From NCBI RefSeq assembly GCF_963576675.1, contig NC_088911.1, forward strand, positions 92,595,256 to 92,659,255: a DNA stretch of 64,000 bases, given 5' to 3'. Positions 54,950-64,000 of the stretch are shown here, piece after piece. This DNA comes from Euphorbia lathyris (Eukaryota; Streptophyta; Magnoliopsida; Malpighiales; Euphorbiaceae). The translations under genes were made by a program, and so were the position numbers. Every line of letters starts with the position of its first letter. The first letter of the stretch is position 1. Under the pieces are notes generated by a model. That model saw only the letters and a program-made list of their open reading frames with translations. It had not been told where the DNA came from and searched no databases.

Positions 54950-55870
54950 GGTTGGATGCTTGAGGCATCTAATAAGTTGTTTTTGTTTAAAAAAGTTATT
55001 TCAAAATCAGTTATACAATTATTTGACATAAAAATAGCAATAACTTGCAAACTTTTACTAAAATATTTCCATCAACTATTTTAAACCAATCTGTTAACAA
55101 ATAGTTTTGATTAGTTTCAGGTTAGCCATAGAGTTAGTTATTAATGGTTTTTTCAAAATTCAATCGAAGTTCAACTGAATTTTTTTTTTTAAAAAATCAT
55201 GTGAAAAAATATAAAAAGTTACATTTTTTATTTAAACTTAATCTTATAATATACTAGAATATTAATAATTTTAATAAAACTTATACTAAAAATAATATTT
55301 CTTTAATATTAATTCACGAATATTTAAAATATTAAATTAATAAATTTAATAATTTTATTCCTTACTGGTTTCATGTTGTACTTGCAATTTTACTACTTAA
55401 TAAAATATTAGCATTGCTAAATTTTTTTTTTGATAAAATTATATATATATATATTACGTTACTGATAAATAATTATACGGTGGTCCAATAGTAAATAGGT
55501 ATGTTTTCACTTTGAAGTTCAAGGCTCAACTAATTTTTTTTAAAGTAATATGGATAAAAACTAACCGGACCAAATCGTTCAACTGAAACTGGATTAATCG
55601 ATTCAAAGTTAACTCGATCAATTTGAGAAATTTTAACCGGTTTTTGAAAGTGAAAAAACCGAATCACCTCTGGTTTAGAAATGTGTGGATTGACACCGCC
55701 CGTGAGATCCAAGTCAGACAACTATGAGATTAGTGAAAACTAATTCGATTATTGGATAAATTATAGTATTGTCACACTCGAGTCGGACCGGACCGGACGG
55801 TCAGACCGAAAACTGGTTAGATCTCTGATTTAGATGATGTTGAGGTTGTTAATTTTCAACAATATGATCT
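54950..55870. other. AT-rich spacer with MITE remnants
   Basis: 55560-55820 is rich in ACCGGAC/GGTTCAA words like 16488-16580, probably an old TIR element without clear ends. No gene seen. Confidence 0.4.
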
Positions 55871-55900
55871 TGAAAGAAGATATAGTTCCGTCTTCTTTCA
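55871..55900 (+). promoter_or_regulatory. Perfect 10-bp-stem hairpin upstream of a small ORF
   Basis: TGAAAGAAGA, a 10-nt spacer, TCTTCTTTCA; ends 22 bp before the ATG at 55923. In a 5' UTR it could impede scanning, but no transcript is known to me. Confidence 0.5.
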
Positions 55901-55922
55901 GTGAGACTTAATAGAGCTAAAA

Positions 55923-56105
55923 ATGGCGGCTCAGGCAGAGGAAGATGATTATGATTGGAGGAAGAAGATTGAGATCCTTAGTGAGTTTGCGAAGAAACAG
56001 CATCATTTGTTTCGACCTCCATGCCTTAAAATGGCTTGTTCATACCATACTTTCTTTGGACTATCTTCTTTAATAATTGCTTTTCCCCCTTTTAAGATAT
56101 TATAA
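55923..56105 (+). CDS. Unrecognised 60-codon ORF, possible host exon
   Basis: ATG in a plant-like context (AAAAATGGCGGCT), encoding MAAQAEEDDYDWRKKIEIL, then FAKKQHHLFRPPCLKMACS and a hydrophobic end (FFGLSSLIIAF). Not from any transposon family I recognise and richer in GC codons than its surroundings for the first 40 codons. It may be a small gene, the first exon of one (the hydrophobic end would then be intron), or a captured gene fragment. No polyadenylation or splice evidence is decisive. Confidence 0.4.
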   Translation: MAAQAEEDDYDWRKKIEILSEFAKKQHHLFRPPCLKMACSYHTFFGLSSLIIAFPPFKIL

Positions 56106-56411
56106 ATGGTGGTTGTTGTTGTTTTGAGGGAAAAGAAAAGAAAAAGTTAGGGTTAAAGGTGAGAATATGATAAGGAAGGGGGAGATAGAGAATAAAGAGC
56201 AAAAGGCTTGTAATGTCTTTTCAAAAAAATATTGAACCCTATATTTTCGAAAAATGATGGTCAAATTCTGATGGCATGTGTAGTTTGTAGCAGTTTATAT
56301 GTTCTACACTATTTGATTACCACATACCTCAAGTTTTGTGAAAATGTAAATTTAAATTTAAATTCCAGGTAAATATATGTTATAATTTAAATATCGTAAT
56401 TAATTAGCAAT

Positions 56412-57185
56412 TTTTTTTTTTTTTTTGAAAATTACCTTCATTAGCATATTGTGAGGCTGCTCTTGCGAAAGCATGGACAAGGCCATTTGCTAGTCTGTGA
56501 ATAAAGTGGACTGAGAAGCCGTTGTGTGTCGATAATAAGCTACGAATCTGGCCGATGATATCTCCAAATTCTGAAACGTCCGCCTGGTTGGACTAGATGG
56601 CGTGTGCTGTCACTTGGGAGCAGGGCCGTCTTAAATATTTTTGGGACTCTGTGCTAAATGAAAAAAAATAGACCTTATTCATTAAAAAAAATAATAATTT
56701 CATATAATGTTTCTACAAAATGAAACACCAAAATTTTGATTTTTAACATAATGAATATAATAAAATAAGTAAATTAGATATTGTATAATAATAATAAAAA
56801 TTGGGTCCATTAACACTCTTATAGCGTTATTTTTCTGGATAAGTTAACATTCATTTAATTTTTTACATAATAATCAATAACAATAATTTATTTAAATTTG
56901 TATAATAAAAAAAATTGGGCTCTCTTAAATTTGGAGCCCTGTGCGGGAGAGCTCCTTGTACACCCTTCTCCTACTCCCCTGCTTGGGAGTCGCTTTCAAT
57001 AACAACGTTCGTTTCTCCTCTCTCAATAAGCCAATGTATAACCTGGAGAATAGCCAAGGCCTCTCCCTCGCGGCTGTCCATTAGACCATCCATCGTGTTC
57101 GTCCGGGTTGATATGAACGAACCGTCTGCTCACCTTAGCGCTGTGCTGCATCCAGATTTGCCCAGAATGGTGAAAAATTAGCAAA
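56412..57185 (-). pseudogene. LINE-3: RNase H end of a LINE, split by a hAT-like insertion
   Basis: Minus-strand RNase H: DGSFISTRT, EGEALAILQVIHWLIERG and NVVIESDSQ (57130-56990), then after the insertion VTAHAI, FGDIIGQIRSLL and FSVHFIHRLANGLVHAFARAA (56610-56440) and an A tail (T run 56409-56426 on +). One stop and other changes. The 5' end is truncated near 57185. Confidence 0.88.
56621..56981. mobile_element. hAT-like MITE inside LINE-3
   Basis: CAGGGCCGTC at one end, CCCCTG at the other; perfect 8-bp duplication CTTGGGAG (56613-56620, 56982-56989). 361 bp, no ORF. Removing it restores the RNase H reading. Confidence 0.93.
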
Positions 57186-57189
57186 AATA

Positions 57190-58206
57190 TTTTGAACGGG
57201 TTTATTTTGCATTTTCAGTATGATGCTAGATTAATTTGAATTAGCATTTGTTTTTTCTTTCTTTCAATCTCCCATTTTACTCCTCATTTTATATTACTTC
57301 TTTCTATTTTCATTATATTTTAATTTTTAGTATTACGGTGAAATTATTCAGGTTAAGTTTGCAGCACGGCTAATTTGACTAGCTGGTTATGTAAACTTGT
57401 TTGGTAAAACTTAGCTGATTGTTAATAGTTGTTTGTGTAAAATGACAAATAAAAACATGATAAAACCTTTATTTGAGACTAAAGAGTAGTAATTAGGGAT
57501 AAAAATGTCATTCAAAAGATATAGAACAATAAGCTAATTGAAAAAGCCCCTCAAACCAGCTTTTTCAGAATTAGTTTTTTTTTTATCCAATAACTTATTT
57601 CAAATCTTTTTTCACCAAACACAGGTTTAACTAGTTAAAATTTTTAAAGCCACTCAAACTTCTAATTCTAATAATAAATAAATAAATAAATAAATAAAAG
57701 CTTTTTACAAACGGGGCCAAAGAAAAGATACATGAAGGTAAGGAGGAGGACGATACAAGTTAGAGATTATGGGCAAAGGATGCATGTGAATTTATCTAAC
57801 CCTAAGCTCAATTTACAACTAAGTTATTTTTACATGGGCCACAAATTTCTAACTAATTGTATGGGCCTTAAATTGTAATATTTTTTATATGTATAAATGT
57901 AATTTGTATTTTTAGTTTCTAACTTATTTTTATTTATTTGACATGAGAATGTATATAAATTATATCAAATAAGTTTTATTCAATATTATTCATGATCTTT
58001 TATCGAGCTTCTATCGAGTTTGTTTATAAACTGATTCACGAGCCAATAAACGAGCCTACTCGCGAGCTTTGGCCTGCTCAAACTCGGTTCGTTTATGAAT
58101 CGAACCTCTAAATCATGCTCGTGAGCGGCTCGTTTATAAATCGAGTCAAGCTTATATCGAGCCGATCACCGAATTGCTCATGAGCGGCTTGACTTATTTA
58201 CATCCC
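57190..58206. other. No gene; MITE remnants
   Basis: (AAAT)n microsatellite at about 57671-57698. 57390-57620 has words of a hAT-like MITE (TTTGGTAAAAC...CACCAAACA). 57980-58206 has CGAGC-rich inverted words and ends TTTACATCCCTA, the end of a TAGGGATGTAAA family; its other end is not seen. Confidence 0.45.
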
Positions 58207-59570
58207 TACCAAGAACAGATCTAACCATACCGCATTCTCTCTAAGCTTTGCTCTCAATCATCCCGGACTTAATAATAAATGGTTCAGATTTAAGGATGTC
58301 TGGCTAAATCACGACATCTTCCGCTCTTTCTTCCATTTGGTTTGGGACAGGTCTCATCCTATTGAGGTGAGTTTGAGGATTTTAATTCATGTATTGAGAA
58401 AATGGAATGTTGAAGTGTTTGGTAATATTTTTTTCTAGAAAAACGTGGCTCTCCCGACGTTTTGAAGAGGTCCAAAAATGTTTAGGTGATGGTATTAATA
58501 GAGGGCTAATTTGATTAGAAACTAAAATTCTAAGGAAAATTTATAACATGTTGCTTCAGGAGGAGATTTATTGGTACTAGAAATCTCGTGTCAAATGATT
58601 ATGTGTTGGTGGTAAAAAGTACCTCTTTCTTCCCTACTTTTACATTAATTAGAAGGTGGAAGAATAAGATTGAAGGACTTAAAAATGAAGCTGGGTTGTG
58701 GATTTGGGATAATGAAGTTATTAAACTGATGGTAGCGAAATTCTCTAAACACCTTTACAGTGAAGATTGTGTTTCTGTTATTTAGTTATGTTGTCGCTGC
58801 TCTTGCTACTGAGTTTACCATAAAGGGTGTCCATCGTTTGATATGAGCCTGTTTAAGACCCTTGGCCTAGATGGCTTTCAAGCTGGATTCTTCCAAAATT
58901 TATGGGCTTAGGTTGGTGATCAAGTTAGTTACGACTCAGGCTCTTCCTCTAGGATGGATGTTGTCGGTTATTCTTAAAATTCATAATCCTATTCTAATTT
59001 CCCAGTTTAGGCCTTTTAGTCTATGCAATGTTCTATATGAAATTATGACGAAATATGTGGTGAATATACTCAAACCATATCTTCGCACTCAAACCATATC
59101 TTCGCACTTTGGTTAGTCCTACGCAGAGCAGTTTTGTACCAGGCAAACAGATTTCTGATAATGTCATTTTCCTATAAGATGTGTTTCATTCTTATAAGAG
59201 GAAACATGGGCGAATGGGGTTTTTGAGGTAATGAAATTGATATTGAAAAAGGCAGAATTGAGTTTGTGTTTCATAATAATAATCATGCTCAAGTTTATTC
59301 CTCCACTCTAATGATTACCTATTGTGATGAATTCTTGTGAGTGCAAATTTCTGCTCATATTAACTCTACTTTGGTCCCTCGCATAATCGGGATTTCCTAG
59401 AAACCCTCTGACCGGGACGGATAAAATTTAATACTGATGGCCCCGTAAAGGCAACCTAATAAAGGCTTCAGCTGGGGGTTACTACGTGATATGCATTGGT
59501 TGTGGCAAGGTGGTTTTAGTGCCAATTTTGGCCATTGTACGTTGACTACATGATCGTAGATGATCTTTTC
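58207..59570 (+). pseudogene. LINE-4: heavily decayed LINE ORF2
   Basis: The + strand in shifting frames: WFRFKDVWLNHD, LIHVLRKWNVEVFGNI (endonuclease-RT linker), then RT pieces ILISQFRPFSLCNVLYEIMTK, a truncated KPYL block, and SSFVPGKQISDNVIF (about 59130). A later fragment (IKFNTDG, about 59420) is the start of RNase H, so an internal deletion removed most of RT. Many stops. Confidence 0.82.
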
Positions 59571-61587
59571 TTAGTAATTGTAATCTTTTTATTTTTCCAT
59601 TTTCTTTTCTTTTAGAGGCTCTTTAGTCTGCATTAATTTTTTTAAAGATAATTTAAAATTTATATAAAAAATAAAATTAGAATTTCAAAAAATAAAGTAA
59701 AATAAGAAGGCATAAACAACCTTGTACATCAAAGAAATAATCACAAATTATTTCCCATTATTGCCTTTCTCAACAATATATATATTTTTTTTGTTTTAAG
59801 AAAAACACATAGTGCTTATAATTTAGTTATGTAACCCCCAAAAATATATATATATATCTCTATTAAGGACAAAATAATTATTACTAATTTTGAGTTTGAA
59901 TCCTACAAAACCAACTAAGAATTCCACTTTGTGATGATGGATTGCCTTATATCCGTAAAATAGCCAAAAGACAACTTGCAAACCTTTTAAAAGTAGTCTA
60001 CCTAAATGGACAAAAGAAGGACACAAATATATAATATAATTATTAATTCATTTTAATATTTAATTATCAATAATTCAATCATGTCACTAAAATAAGATTT
60101 TGTATTCTATGGTTTCTTCTTCTGGTGGGATATATATATTGTTATTGTGGCTGACAAAGAGTTTTAGTGACAGAAATAATATTTCCTCTCTCCTTCAAGA
60201 ATATCTTTCTAGACAATTATTGTTGTCTTAATATTTAAAGAAAAATTCATTCTTTTATTTTTTCCAATGTTTTTTATGTTTAATTTTTTTAAGGAATATT
60301 CAATGATGATTATAATTTAAATCAATAAATTGGTTTACATTGTAAAAATATTTGTAGAGACATTTTAATACAATAATACTATAATTAAAACATTTTTAAT
60401 GATTTTTCATTAATTCATATATTAAAACATTAAGTGTCCATTTATTTCTATTTTTCGAAACTGTTCTTTTGCTTTTCAATACTGAATATAAAATAGAAAA
60501 TGTTTGGTAAAATTTTGAAATAACTACAGAAAAATAACTAATATCTACACCAACAGCAAATAGCAAACATGTAATATTGATAGTAAATAATAAACAGAAA
60601 GAGCTGAAATAAACGGGCCTAAAAGTTTGAAAATAATTTGTATGTCTAAATATTTGACAGTTGGATGAAGAAACTAATTAATTTTACATGATATCTAAAA
60701 GTCCCAAGCATAATGATACAACTCTTCTTTTAGAAACTTGTCTACATTCTCACTGCCTCAACGACCTTCTCCTCTCCTATCTCATCATTTTTTTTTCTTA
60801 ATACTTCTTTATGGCAGTGTAATTGTTAAAAGAATCAACAAAATATCATATTTATCATGTAAATTGATCTATTAATGTCTTTAAATTTTTTCAACTGGTT
60901 TTTTTTTTCTTTTAAATTTACTTACAATAATCTATTAATTCTCTGAATTCACTTAAAGGGTACGACAACTGGTTAAAAATCTCATTTATTCTGCTACGTG
61001 GATTTTACAAAGTCAATCAATCACTTTCAACAAATTTTGAATATAAATACAATATCAATTAATTTTTCTAACTAATTAGATAAAACTAAAAAATGTATTA
61101 GACCCCTTTTTTTAAGTGAAATCATAACTCCATTATTATACATCATACAAATTGGACTGAAATACCTTTTTAGTAAGCACAAGATAAATTTCTTACTGAG
61201 CAGCGTTGATCCTGACCATTTTTGGATCATTTGTGAAATAAGATATAAGAGCTCTGTTAATAAAAAAAATTGTATGTAAAAATTTAAAATATATTCTAAG
61301 AAATTAAAAATTGTATGGTGCATATTATTACGTTCACCAAATATATTTTTATTTATCCAAAATCAAAAAGATGTTTCATAATTTTTTTTATATTAACTCT
61401 TAACATATATTTAAAAAATCAATTGAGCCCTTTGAAGTCTAAAATATCAATTATTTGGACACTTTAAAACTCAAATAGTATTAATATATGTATATAAAAA
61501 ATTACTCCATATGTATATATAAATCTAAATTTTTTTGGGCCTCTTATAGCCCTGGGACCTAGGCCACCGCACTCCCAGCCTAGGCCC
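59571..61587. other. AT-rich region without recognised genes
   Basis: 60431-60620 may be a small MITE (left AAGTGTCCATTTATTTC, right GAAATAAACGGGCCTA). 61525-61587 (GGGCCTC, CCTGGGACC, GGCCCTG) resembles the end of a hAT-type element into which the next copia appears to have inserted. Otherwise featureless. Confidence 0.45.
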
Positions 61588-61771
61588 TGTTAGCAACCAT
61601 GCCACATCATATACAACCTAGATCACACCAGATTATTTTCTTTTTTCTGTTATGCTGTAACAACTTTAGTTTCCTCACTTTTCTGTATAAATAGCTCCTC
61701 AAGGAGTCATTCGCTGTAATCTTTTCTGTTACACTAGTTGAAATCAATAAGATTCATTCCACATTTCTACA
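61588..61771 (+). repeat. 5' LTR of Copia-2
   Basis: TGTTAGCAACC...TTTCTACA; TATA box TATAAATAG at 61686-61694. The 3' partner lies outside the window, so the left edge rests on the TG and the PBS position. Confidence 0.82.
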
Positions 61772-61783
61772 TGGTATCAGAGC
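61772..61783 (+). other. Primer binding site of Copia-2, initiator tRNA-Met
   Basis: TGGTATCAGAGC immediately after the LTR. Confidence 0.92.
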
Positions 61784-61815
61784 TTCACTAGATCTATTGA
61801 AAATCGATTATTACA

Positions 61816-62706
61816 ATGCAGCGAAGAAGACGATCAAATGAAATCAACGCTGAAGATCCGTTTGTAGAGGAAGTCGAGATGACGAACGATACTGTGAATC
61901 CTTTCGGGATCCAGACAACTCCATCCTTTTCTTCCACAGAGAATCTAGGTCTTGTGCTCATCAATATTCAACTTACCAGCACAAACTACTTGTCATGGAG
62001 TAGTGCTATGATCCGAGTATTAACTGCCAAAGAAATGCTCAGATTCATCCTCGACGATGAAGAAATACCGACTGTAGGAACTCCAGCATTCCGAAAATGG
62101 AAGAAATACGACTGCCTTGTCTCTTCTTGGATCGTAAATACAGTTTCAAAAGAAGTCGCCGAAGGCTTCCTAACTATCGCTTCCGCTAGGGATTTGTGGA
62201 AAGAACTAGGGAAAAGATTCGGTGCCAGTAATGGTCCAATGTTGTACAAATTGAAGAGAGAAATCAGCCTATTTCAACAAGGTAACCTCTCAATCATGAT
62301 CTATTTCAACAAATTGAACCGATATTGGGATGGATTGTCTATGTTGCGTCCAATCCCTAAATGTTATTGTGATGCTATGCGCACTTGTACTTGTCAAGCT
62401 TTTAAGAGAATGGCTGATATGACAGAGGAAGATCGATTATTACAATTTCTTATGGGCTTAAACGATCAATACGATCATGTTAGAGGCCATATTTTGTTAA
62501 TACCAGATATTAGTAAAGCTTTTTCTATGATACTCAGAATTGAGAAGCAAAATGAAGTTTCATGTGATCAAAATGTTGAGATTGCCAGTTTTAGCAAGGC
62601 TCCACCATTGAAGCAATTTGACAACAAAGATAGGTCTAAAGTTAATAAGGACAATGAAGATACATGTAGATTAAGACTACAAGCATCTTCCAATTGTTAC
62701 ATGTAA
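61816..62706 (+). CDS. Copia-2 gag
   Basis: ATG 61816, open for 296 codons. Family blocks: LVLINIQLTSTNYLSWSSAM, LRFILDDEE, DCLVSSWIVNTVSKEV, ARDLWKELGKRFG, YKLKREISLFQQGN, LNRYWDGLSML and LLQFLMGLNDQYDHVRGHI. The expected zinc knuckle and protease are missing; after residue 280 the sequence passes directly, with a frame change near 62690, into integrase. Confidence 0.93.
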   Translation: MQRRRRSNEINAEDPFVEEVEMTNDTVNPFGIQTTPSFSSTENLGLVLINIQLTSTNYLSWSSAMIRVLTAKEMLRFILDDEEIPTVGTPAFRKWKKYDCLVSSWIVNTVSKEVAEGFLTIASARDLWKELGKRFGASNGPMLYKLKREISLFQQGNLSIMIYFNKLNRYWDGLSMLRPIPKCYCDAMRTCTCQAFKRMADMTEEDRLLQFLMGLNDQYDHVRGHILLIPDISKAFSMILRIEKQNEVSCDQNVEIASFSKAPPLKQFDNKDRSKVNKDNEDTCRLRLQASSNCYM

Positions 62707-63343
62707 ATGTCTGGGGCCCTTATCAGGTGCCTACTCATACCGGTGCTTATTTTTTTCTCACTTTGGTAGACGATTACAGTAGGTTACTTGGATTGTTTTG
62801 TTGAAATCCAAAACTGAGGTGTTCAAAGCCCTTGAGACTTTCTTCAAAATTGCAGCTACACAGTTTAAAACACCAGTGTAGAAGTTGAGGAGTGACAATG
62901 GTGGTGAATTTGTTAATAAGACCTGTGCAGAACTTTTCAGGGCCAATGGCATTTTAAACCAAACCACATGTTCCTATACCCTACAGCAAAATGACATAGT
63001 GGAGAGAAAACATAGGCACTTGTTGGAAATCACTCGGGCTCTTATGTTTTATGTTGCATTACCTGTTACTTTTTTAGGAGAGACTATTTTGCTAGCTGCT
63101 TCTATTATTAATCTCTTACCAAGCCGCATTATACATTGGGAAACACCACATGACAAATTCTATGGTACGAATGTTGATTATAGTATCTATCACGTTTTTG
63201 GTTGCATGTGTTATTATAAAGTTTTGCCTATGATAGATAAGTTAGCACCAAAAGCTTTCAAAGGAATTTTCCTTGGTTTTACCCCAGGCAAAAAGGGCTA
63301 TAAGATCTATGATCTTGATTCCAAACAGATTATTACCTCTTGA
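62707..63343 (+). pseudogene. Copia-2 integrase core, frameshifted
   Basis: VWGPYQVPTHTGAYFFLTLVDDYS (first Asp, about 62710-62780) lies in a different frame from LRSDNGGEFVNKTC (second Asp, from 62885) and NDIVERKHRHLLE (Glu). Then FLGETILLAASIINLLPS, GTNVDYSIYHVFGC and FLGFTPGKKGYKIY. It ends at a TGA (63341-63343). A stop at about 62879 separates the first and second parts. The HHCC finger is absent. Confidence 0.9.
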
Positions 63344-64000
63344 GATGTCATTTTTCATGAACATCTTTTTCCTTTCAAACAAACTTCATCTGCACAATCC
63401 ATAGAACCTATAGACCCTATCATTTCTCATCCTTATTCAGACTCAGACCCTGTCATTTCTCTTGATGACCAGCGCTCTACATCCATACTTCCTAACACAG
63501 TTTCTACTTTTCTTACTCCGGTTCAGGAACCAACTCGCAGATCCACTAGAGTGAGCAAAGCTCCCTATTGGTTCAAATATTTTGCACTTCATAGTGCTTC
63601 CCTTTTTTCCTATAACCACTTTCTCTCCATCATATAAGGCTTTTGTTCTGCAACTTACAAAACAGAAAGAACCGAAAAATTAGCAGGAAGCTACCTCTAA
63701 TCCTGCTTGGGTGCGGGCTATGAATGAAGAACTAGACGCCCTTGAACAAAATAACACATGGCTCTTAACCTCTTTACCACTAGGAAAGAAGCCATTACCC
63801 TCTAAGTGGGTTTTCAGGATTAAATACAAGCAAAATGGTGATGTCGATAGATACAAGGCCAGGCTTGTGGCTAAAGGGTTTACTCAGATAGACGAAATTG
63901 ACTTTCATGAATCTTTTAATCCTGTTGCACGAACTGTGACTATTCGATTGTATTTGTGTATTACAGCTTGCAAGAATTGGGAGATACATCAAATAGATGT
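63344..64000 (+). pseudogene. Copia-2 IN-RT linker and start of RT
   Basis: Ser/Pro/Asp-rich linker (SDPVISLDDQRS, RRSTRVSKAPYW), then RT start in one frame from about 63718 (AMNEELDALEQNNTWLL, PSKWVFRIKYKQNGDVDRYK, ARLVAKGFTQIDEIDF, NPVARTVTIRL) to the window edge. Stops near 63638 and frame changes. Confidence 0.88.

Larger units (their letters stand above)
61588..64000 (+). mobile_element. Copia-2: short-LTR Ty1/copia element, truncated by window edge
   Basis: LTR of only 184 bp (61588-61771), iMet PBS directly after it, gag, integrase and the start of RT. Continues beyond 64000. The segment between gag and integrase is deleted. Confidence 0.88.

Noticed and set aside
1..64000. CRISPR arrays, tRNA or rRNA genes, satellite or telomeric arrays
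   Set aside because: None found: no regularly spaced direct repeats with unique spacers, no full tRNA cloverleaf; the tRNA-like words are primer binding sites or isolated B-box-like strings.

Overview
This is plant nuclear DNA, almost certainly from a eudicot. It is AT-rich and consists mainly of nested retrotransposons, MITEs and their debris. The best evidence is in the target-site duplications (TSDs) read at element ends. I found no confident host gene, no tRNA or rRNA gene, no CRISPR array and no bacterial-type operon. The nearest thing to a host locus is a 60-codon ORF at 55923-56105 and a GC-rich island at 41990-42190.

Left block (1-16409). An almost intact Athila-type Ty3/gypsy element (59-13403, + strand; 1507-bp LTRs; TSD ATCGT) sits inside a minus-strand LINE. 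It splits the LINE exactly at the reverse-transcriptase FADD motif: the LINE continues at 13404-16409 on one side and at 1-58 on the other. Downstream of gag-pol the Athila element carries two tandem accessory ORFs (7485-8414 and 9120-10379) that look paralogous. Palindromic TCTCAnTTGAGA modules occur in the LTR and again before each accessory ORF.

Middle block (16894-36581). A SIRE-like Ty1/copia element on the minus strand (TSD CACCC) has been invaded twice. A solo LTR of its own family lies in its 3' LTR (17893-19290, opposite orientation, TSD GTGCG). A gag-only, non-autonomous Athila-like element lies in pol (25703-32048, + strand, TSD GCAGA). Without the insertions the copia element is about 11.9 kb: LTR, gag with two zinc knuckles, protease, integrase, RT, RNase H, then a roughly 1000-codon accessory ORF in the env position. 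All of it is broken by stops and frameshifts.

Right block (36582-64000). This is a field of non-autonomous DNA transposons: MULE-like with 9-bp TSDs and hAT-like with 8-bp TSDs, many nested. Between them lie three LINE fragments, a diverged solo LTR related to the left Athila family (46498-47924), rearranged Tat-type fragments (48548-51005), and a short-LTR copia element that enters at 61588 and runs off the right edge. One composite MITE is present in three states: insert present and itself invaded, insert present, and an apparent excision footprint. A chain of four or five back-to-back inverted repeats at 46171-46301 has no family I recognise.

Relative order from nesting: the left LINE predates the left Athila element, and the copia element predates both its solo-LTR and its gag-only invaders. 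By-eye LTR differences of about 1-2% for all three full elements suggest that most of this build-up is recent.
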